DNA from: Clostridia bacterium
GTDB lineage: Bacteria; Bacillota; Clostridia; Oscillospirales; CAG-272
Assembly: GCA_017441005.1 (NCBI GenBank)
Contig: JAFSAM010000001.1
Span: 1 to 46,246 of the forward strand
Length of the DNA: 46,246 bases
Reading direction: 5' to 3'
In this document: piece by piece, positions 42,578-46,246 of the stretch
How positions within the stretch are numbered: the first letter of the stretch is position 1
How the letters are laid out: every line of letters starts with the position of its first letter
Position numbers and translations under genes: made by a program
Notes under the pieces: generated by a model
Told to the model about the DNA's origin: nothing
Database searches by the model: none
What the model saw: only the letters and a program-made list of their open reading frames with translations

Positions 42578-42586
42578 CTTGCAGTA

Positions 42587-43957
42587 TTATTTATAGTCGA
42601 GCTTTACTGTTCCGTTTTCGTTATAGATCACGGCTTCCTTATCCTTAAAGAACTCGTCTATCGCATTAAAATACTCTTCTCTCGTCTTATAAACGGGAGT
42701 GTAATTTGCAATTACCCTCTTTGCTTCCGCAGCGTCATCCTTCAAAAGCTCATGCAAATATACAAGCTGGAATACAGCGGAGAAAACACAAGCGCTGTCG
42801 GGATTGGTGATCATATAGTCGTTACCGTGGCTTCTGCCCGTGGCTCCAGTAACATAAGGATGGAATGCAGGCATTATTGTCTGCACGTCACCGATATCGG
42901 AACAGCCTCCGCCCCTTGCGGGATTGTATTTAATGTTGTCGGGATCAGCACACATCGGTGCTACTCTATGACCTATCTCAAGCATAGTGTCATCGTTTTC
43001 GACGGGCGAATATCCGGGTCTGTCGTGGATCTCGACCTTCGCCCCAATAGATGCGGCTGCAGCGGCAAAAGCCCTGTTTACCTTATCGTTTACCTTCTTA
43101 ATAATAGCATTGGATGCGCCCCTGACGTGTGCCTCCATTACTGCCTCCGAGGGAATTGCGTTAACCATCTGTCCGCCCGACGTCATAATCGGATGTACTC
43201 GTGCATACTCACCGTCGACCATTGTTTCTCTGAGTGCATTTACTGCCTGAACGCCCAACGTTGCGGCATAAAAAGCATTTACTCCTCTGTTTGGAGCGGC
43301 GCCCGCGTGTGCGGAAACCCCTTTATACTTAATGCTCTTATTCACACAGCCGTTTGAGCCCTTTTTCATATAAATGCCATAATCGTTCATAGTATTACTG
43401 TTCATGGTATGGACCATAAACGCAATATCACAGCCGTCAAAATAACCTCTCCACATATACTCTACCTTGCCGCCGTAATATTTTACTATTCCCTTTTGTC
43501 TGATCTCTTCTCTGAAATCCGTTTCAAGCAACTCCTCGGCGGGAACTGCACAAAGTCTGAACGAGCCCGAAAGACCGTCGAGTGCGCCGGGGGTCTTAAG
43601 CGCCGCGGCGATTCCGAGAAGTGCCGCGCACTGGCAGTTGTGTCCGCACGAATGTGCCGCACCCGTCTCCTTGTCGGCAAATGGATGCTCTGCGCATATA
43701 ATAGCATCGAGTTCTCCGAAGATGAGCACCTTAGGTCCGGGTCTACCCGTATCTATATCGGTATAAAAGCCGGTAATACCTTCTGCCATAGTAAGCTCAT
43801 AGCCGAGCTCTCTGAATTTTTCCGCAAGATAAGCAGTCGTCTTGTATTCCTTGAAACCAAGCTCGGGATTATTAAAAATGTATCTCTCTGCCTCAAGTAT
43901 AAGCTTTTCGTGCTTACGCACTATCGCATCGTATTTTTCAAAAACAGCGTTTGCCAT
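42587..43957 (-). CDS. M20 family amidohydrolase, paralogue 1
   Basis: 456 residues of the M20D/AbgB-like metallohydrolases that cleave amide bonds of N-acyl amino acids, aminobenzoyl-glutamate or small peptides using two metal ions. Metal-ligand motifs: HSCGHN (His102, His106), PAEELL (Glu141-Glu142), and a C-terminal TGRSHGNDY with a late metal-binding His. A dimerisation domain sits between. No signal peptide is seen, so it acts in the cytoplasm. GAGGGAGAT precedes the ATG. It is the last of three tandem copies, 18 bp behind paralogue 2. The actual substrate cannot be read from the sequence. Confidence 0.9.
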   Translation of the reverse strand: MANAVFEKYDAIVRKHEKLILEAERYIFNNPELGFKEYKTTAYLAEKFRELGYELTMAEGITGFYTDIDTGRPGPKVLIFGELDAIICAEHPFADKETGAAHSCGHNCQCAALLGIAAALKTPGALDGLSGSFRLCAVPAEELLETDFREEIRQKGIVKYYGGKVEYMWRGYFDGCDIAFMVHTMNSNTMNDYGIYMKKGSNGCVNKSIKYKGVSAHAGAAPNRGVNAFYAATLGVQAVNALRETMVDGEYARVHPIMTSGGQMVNAIPSEAVMEAHVRGASNAIIKKVNDKVNRAFAAAAASIGAKVEIHDRPGYSPVENDDTMLEIGHRVAPMCADPDNIKYNPARGGGCSDIGDVQTIMPAFHPYVTGATGRSHGNDYMITNPDSACVFSAVFQLVYLHELLKDDAAEAKRVIANYTPVYKTREEYFNAIDEFFKDKEAVIYNENGTVKLDYK

Positions 43958-43975
43958 ATAATTATCTCCCTCTTC

Positions 43976-45337
43976 TTATATATCCAATGTGACTGTTCCG
44001 TCTTCTTCGTAAATAACGGCTTCCCTGTCCTTGCAGAAGGCATCTATCGCCGCAAAATATTCTTCCATAGACTTATAAGGAGTCTTTGCATTTGCGATTA
44101 CTCTCTTCGCTTCCTTGGCATCATCCTTCAAAAGCTCGTGCAAGTAGACAAGCTGGAATTTTGCAGAGAATACACACGCACTTTCGGGGTCTGTGATATA
44201 GTAATTGCTTCCGTGTCCCTTGCCCGTAGCTCCAGAAACGTTGGGATGGATAGCAGGCATAACCATCTGGATATCACCGATATCCGAACATCCGCCGCCC
44301 CTTACGTTATTGATCTTGACCTTGTCGGGGGTGGTACACATATTTGCAACCTTTTCAAATATCTCGATCATGGTATCATCGTTTTCAACGGGCGAATATC
44401 CCGGTCTGTCGTGGATCTCGACCTTTGCCCCGATGGATGCCGCCGCTGCCGCATAAGCTCTGTTTACCTTATCGTTTGCCATCTTGATAATGTCGTTGGA
44501 CATACCTCTTACCTGGGTCTCGACGGCGATCTCCGAGGGAATTGCATTTACCATCTGTCCGCCGTTCGTGATGATGGAGTGGATTCTTACATACTGTCCG
44601 TCGACCATGGTCTCGCGGAGAGCGTTTACTGCATTGAAGCCCATATTTGCCGCATAAAGTGCATTAATACCGTTATTGGGAGCACCGCCTGCGTGGGCGG
44701 CAACGCCCTTATACACGACATTCTTCGAGATACATCCGTTTGAACCCTTTCTTACCAAAAGGCAATGCGAGCCCTCAACTGAAGTTGTATGCACCATGAA
44801 AGCAAGGTCGCAATCGTCGAAATAGCCTCTGCTCATAAACTCGACCTTGCCACCGTAATATTTGATTATGCCCTTCTTACGGAGCTCTTCTCTGTATTCT
44901 GTCTCAAGAAGCTCCTCTGCGGGTACTGCACAAAGCTTAACGGAGCCGGAAAGTCCGTCAAGTGCGCCCGGAGTTTTGAGCGCCGCCGCAATACCGAGAA
45001 GCGCCGCACACTGGCAGTTATGTCCGCAGGAGTGAACTGCACCCGTTTCCTTATCAGCCTCGGGATGCTCTGCACAAATAACAGAGTCAAGCTCACCGAA
45101 GATGAGCACCTTGGGACCGGGTCTTCCCGTGTCAACATCGGCATAAAAGCCCGTGATTCCCTCCGCTCTGTGAATGGTATATCCCAAAGCCTCGAAAGCA
45201 TCCTCCATATACTTTGAAGTCTTATACTCCTTAAAGCCGGTTTCGGGATTTGCAAAAATATATCTTTCCGCCTTCAAGATCAGATCGCTGTACTTGTCAA
45301 CGATGTTACTGTATTTTTCAAAAATAATGTTTTCCAT
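43976..45337 (-). CDS. M20 family amidohydrolase, paralogue 2
   Basis: 453 residues, clearly a duplicate of its neighbours: the same opening FEKYS..., HSCGHN (His102, His106), PAEELLET, and GGGCSDIGDI then SGATGKGHGSNYYITDP at the C-terminus. It differs from paralogue 1 in surface regions, for example MVHTTSVEGSHC in place of MVHTMNSNTMND, near the substrate side, so the copies may differ in specificity. A hairpin lies just upstream, between it and paralogue 3, with a GAGAGGGAAAAGG ribosome binding site after it. Confidence 0.9.
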   Translation of the reverse strand: MENIIFEKYSNIVDKYSDLILKAERYIFANPETGFKEYKTSKYMEDAFEALGYTIHRAEGITGFYADVDTGRPGPKVLIFGELDSVICAEHPEADKETGAVHSCGHNCQCAALLGIAAALKTPGALDGLSGSVKLCAVPAEELLETEYREELRKKGIIKYYGGKVEFMSRGYFDDCDLAFMVHTTSVEGSHCLLVRKGSNGCISKNVVYKGVAAHAGGAPNNGINALYAANMGFNAVNALRETMVDGQYVRIHSIITNGGQMVNAIPSEIAVETQVRGMSNDIIKMANDKVNRAYAAAAASIGAKVEIHDRPGYSPVENDDTMIEIFEKVANMCTTPDKVKINNVRGGGCSDIGDIQMVMPAIHPNVSGATGKGHGSNYYITDPESACVFSAKFQLVYLHELLKDDAKEAKRVIANAKTPYKSMEEYFAAIDAFCKDREAVIYEEDGTVTLDI

Positions 45338-45377
45338 ACCTTTTCCCTCTCATTTATCAATTATCTATAATAAAACA

Positions 45378-45414
45378 TCCCAAAGGGAGATCCTTTTCAG
45401 CATCTCCCCTCGGG
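45378..45414 (-). terminator. Hairpin between M20 paralogues 3 and 2
   Basis: On the minus strand CCCGAGGGGAGAT pairs imperfectly with ATCTCCCTTTGGG around a 10-nt loop and is followed by ATGTTTTATTAT. It would reduce but may not stop transcription from paralogue 3 into paralogue 2. Confidence 0.55.
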
Positions 45415-45423
45415 AAAACTTTA

Positions 45424-46246
45424 TCAGAAATCAAGTGTAACCGTGCCGTCCTCGTTATAGATAACAGCCTCTTTGTCCTTGAAGAACTCGTCGATTGCCG
45501 CAAAATACTCTTCTCTTGATTTGTAGGTAGGCTTTGCGTTTGCAATAACTCTCTTCGCTTCTTTAGCATCGTCTTTCAAAAGCTCGTTCAACAGTACAAG
45601 CTGGAATTTTGCCGAGAAGACGCAGGCACTTTCGGGGTCGGTTATATAATAGCTTGCACCGTGGCTTGTTCCTGTAGCACCCGAAACGTAGGGGTGAATA
45701 GCAGGCATTACCATCTGGATATCGCCGATATCCGAGCAACCGCCGCCTCTGCCGGGTCTGAAAATAACCTTATCGGGATCGGTACACATAGGTGCGACCC
45801 TCTTGCATATTTCAAGCATCGTCTCGTCGTTTTCAACGGGAGAGTAACCGGGTCTGTCGTGGATCTCTACCTTAGCCCCGATGGATGCCGCCGCTGCCGC
45901 ATAAGCTCTGTTTACCTTATCGTTTACCTTCTTGATGATGGCATTGGACATACCGCGAACCTGTGTTTCAACAGCAATTTCGGAAGGAATTGCATTTACC
46001 ATCTGTCCGCCGTTTGTGATAATGGAATGAACTCTTGCATACTCGCCGTCTACCATTGTTTCACGGAGTGCGTTTACTGCATTGAAGCCCATATTTGCCG
46101 CATAAAGTGCGTTGATACCGTTGTTGGGAGAGCCGCCCGCGTGGGCTGCAACACCCTTGTATACTATATTCTTGGAAACACAGCCGTTTGAGCCCGTTTT
46201 CAAAGCGATCGAATGTGAAGGCAAGTTTGTGGTTGCATGCACCATA
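45424..46246 (-). CDS. M20 family amidohydrolase, paralogue 3 (cut by window end)
   Basis: About 273 residues are inside the window; the first roughly 180 are beyond its right edge, because the first Met here (MVHATTNLPSHSIA) lines up with an internal Met of the other copies. The visible part covers the dimerisation domain (GVAAHAGGSPNNGINALYAA, IITNGGQMVNAIPSEIAVETQ), the GGGCSDIGDIQMVMP segment and SGATGTSHGASYYITDP. It is closer to paralogue 2 than to paralogue 1. Not a pseudogene as far as can be seen. Confidence 0.85.
   Translation of the reverse strand, partial: MVHATTNLPSHSIALKTGSNGCVSKNIVYKGVAAHAGGSPNNGINALYAANMGFNAVNALRETMVDGEYARVHSIITNGGQMVNAIPSEIAVETQVRGMSNAIIKKVNDKVNRAYAAAAASIGAKVEIHDRPGYSPVENDETMLEICKRVAPMCTDPDKVIFRPGRGGGCSDIGDIQMVMPAIHPYVSGATGTSHGASYYITDPESACVFSAKFQLVLLNELLKDDAKEAKRVIANAKPTYKSREEYFAAIDEFFKDKEAVIYNEDGTVTLDF

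Noticed and set aside
43409..44743. Plus-strand 444-codon ORF
   Set aside because: It is a shadow across two M20 genes on the other strand that have full family motifs.
45424..46246. Idea that the third M20 gene is a truncated pseudogene
   Set aside because: The reading frame is open to the last base; the missing N-terminus is beyond the window.
1..46246. Prophage, integrative element or insertion sequence
   Set aside because: No integrase, transposase, capsid, relaxase or tRNA attachment site was found; gene content is chromosomal throughout.

Overview
The window is a stretch of chromosome from a spore-forming, low- to moderate-GC member of the Bacillota, class Clostridia. It is probably an uncultured gut-type lineage related to Oscillospirales, although the taxonomy is inference. 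Evidence includes the germination protease gpr, a SleC-like cortex-lytic enzyme next to two Csp-like subtilisins, a SigH-like sigma factor beside rlmB as in Bacillus, a TIGR03960/DUF2344 pair, and class A RNase P RNA. Many promoters read as TTGACA-like -35 and TATAAT -10 boxes. No phage, plasmid, CRISPR array, rRNA or tRNA was seen.

Left part (1-18.6 kb): a repeat-rich edge, then minus-strand genes: the DUF2344/radical SAM pair, a 1053-aa membrane protein that looks like a catalytically dead P1B-type ATPase with a long acidic N-terminus, rlmB, a zinc-ribbon protein, sigH, DUF4364, and an orphan family 5 solute-binding lipoprotein. Then gpr (+), a mosaic intergenic repeat, a YgjP-type metallopeptidase, rnpB (+) with a near-perfect promoter, ruvX, an alpha/beta hydrolase that lacks its nucleophile serine, a PfkB sugar kinase and a long-form PurM (all minus). 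A divergent two-gene unit follows: a cysteine-motif membrane protein and a small PflA-like radical SAM enzyme.

Middle part (18.7-33.4 kb, all plus): murD, a PLP enzyme of the aluminum resistance/methionine gamma-lyase family, a lipoprotein, a cysteine desulfurase, then a four-gene Gld-like ABC exporter cassette (ATPase, permease, GldG-like, DUF4340). Next is a 1652-aa secreted protein in which a C39-like domain, an NlpC/P60-like domain and an OB-like domain each occur twice. In both peptidase pairs one copy keeps and the other has lost the catalytic residues.

Right part (33.4-46.2 kb): a minus-strand VTC-DUF4956-CotH cassette behind one promoter; then a divergent germination locus with sleC on the minus strand and two overlapping csp-like subtilase genes on the plus strand, both with complete Asp-His-Ser triads; a second mosaic repeat; and three tandem M20 amidohydrolase paralogues, the last cut by the window end.

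The least explained items are the pseudo-P-type ATPase, the giant protein with paired active and dead peptidase domains, the cysteine-motif protein/radical SAM pair, and the VTC-DUF4956-CotH cassette. All function assignments come from reading motifs and recalled family features; no database search was run.
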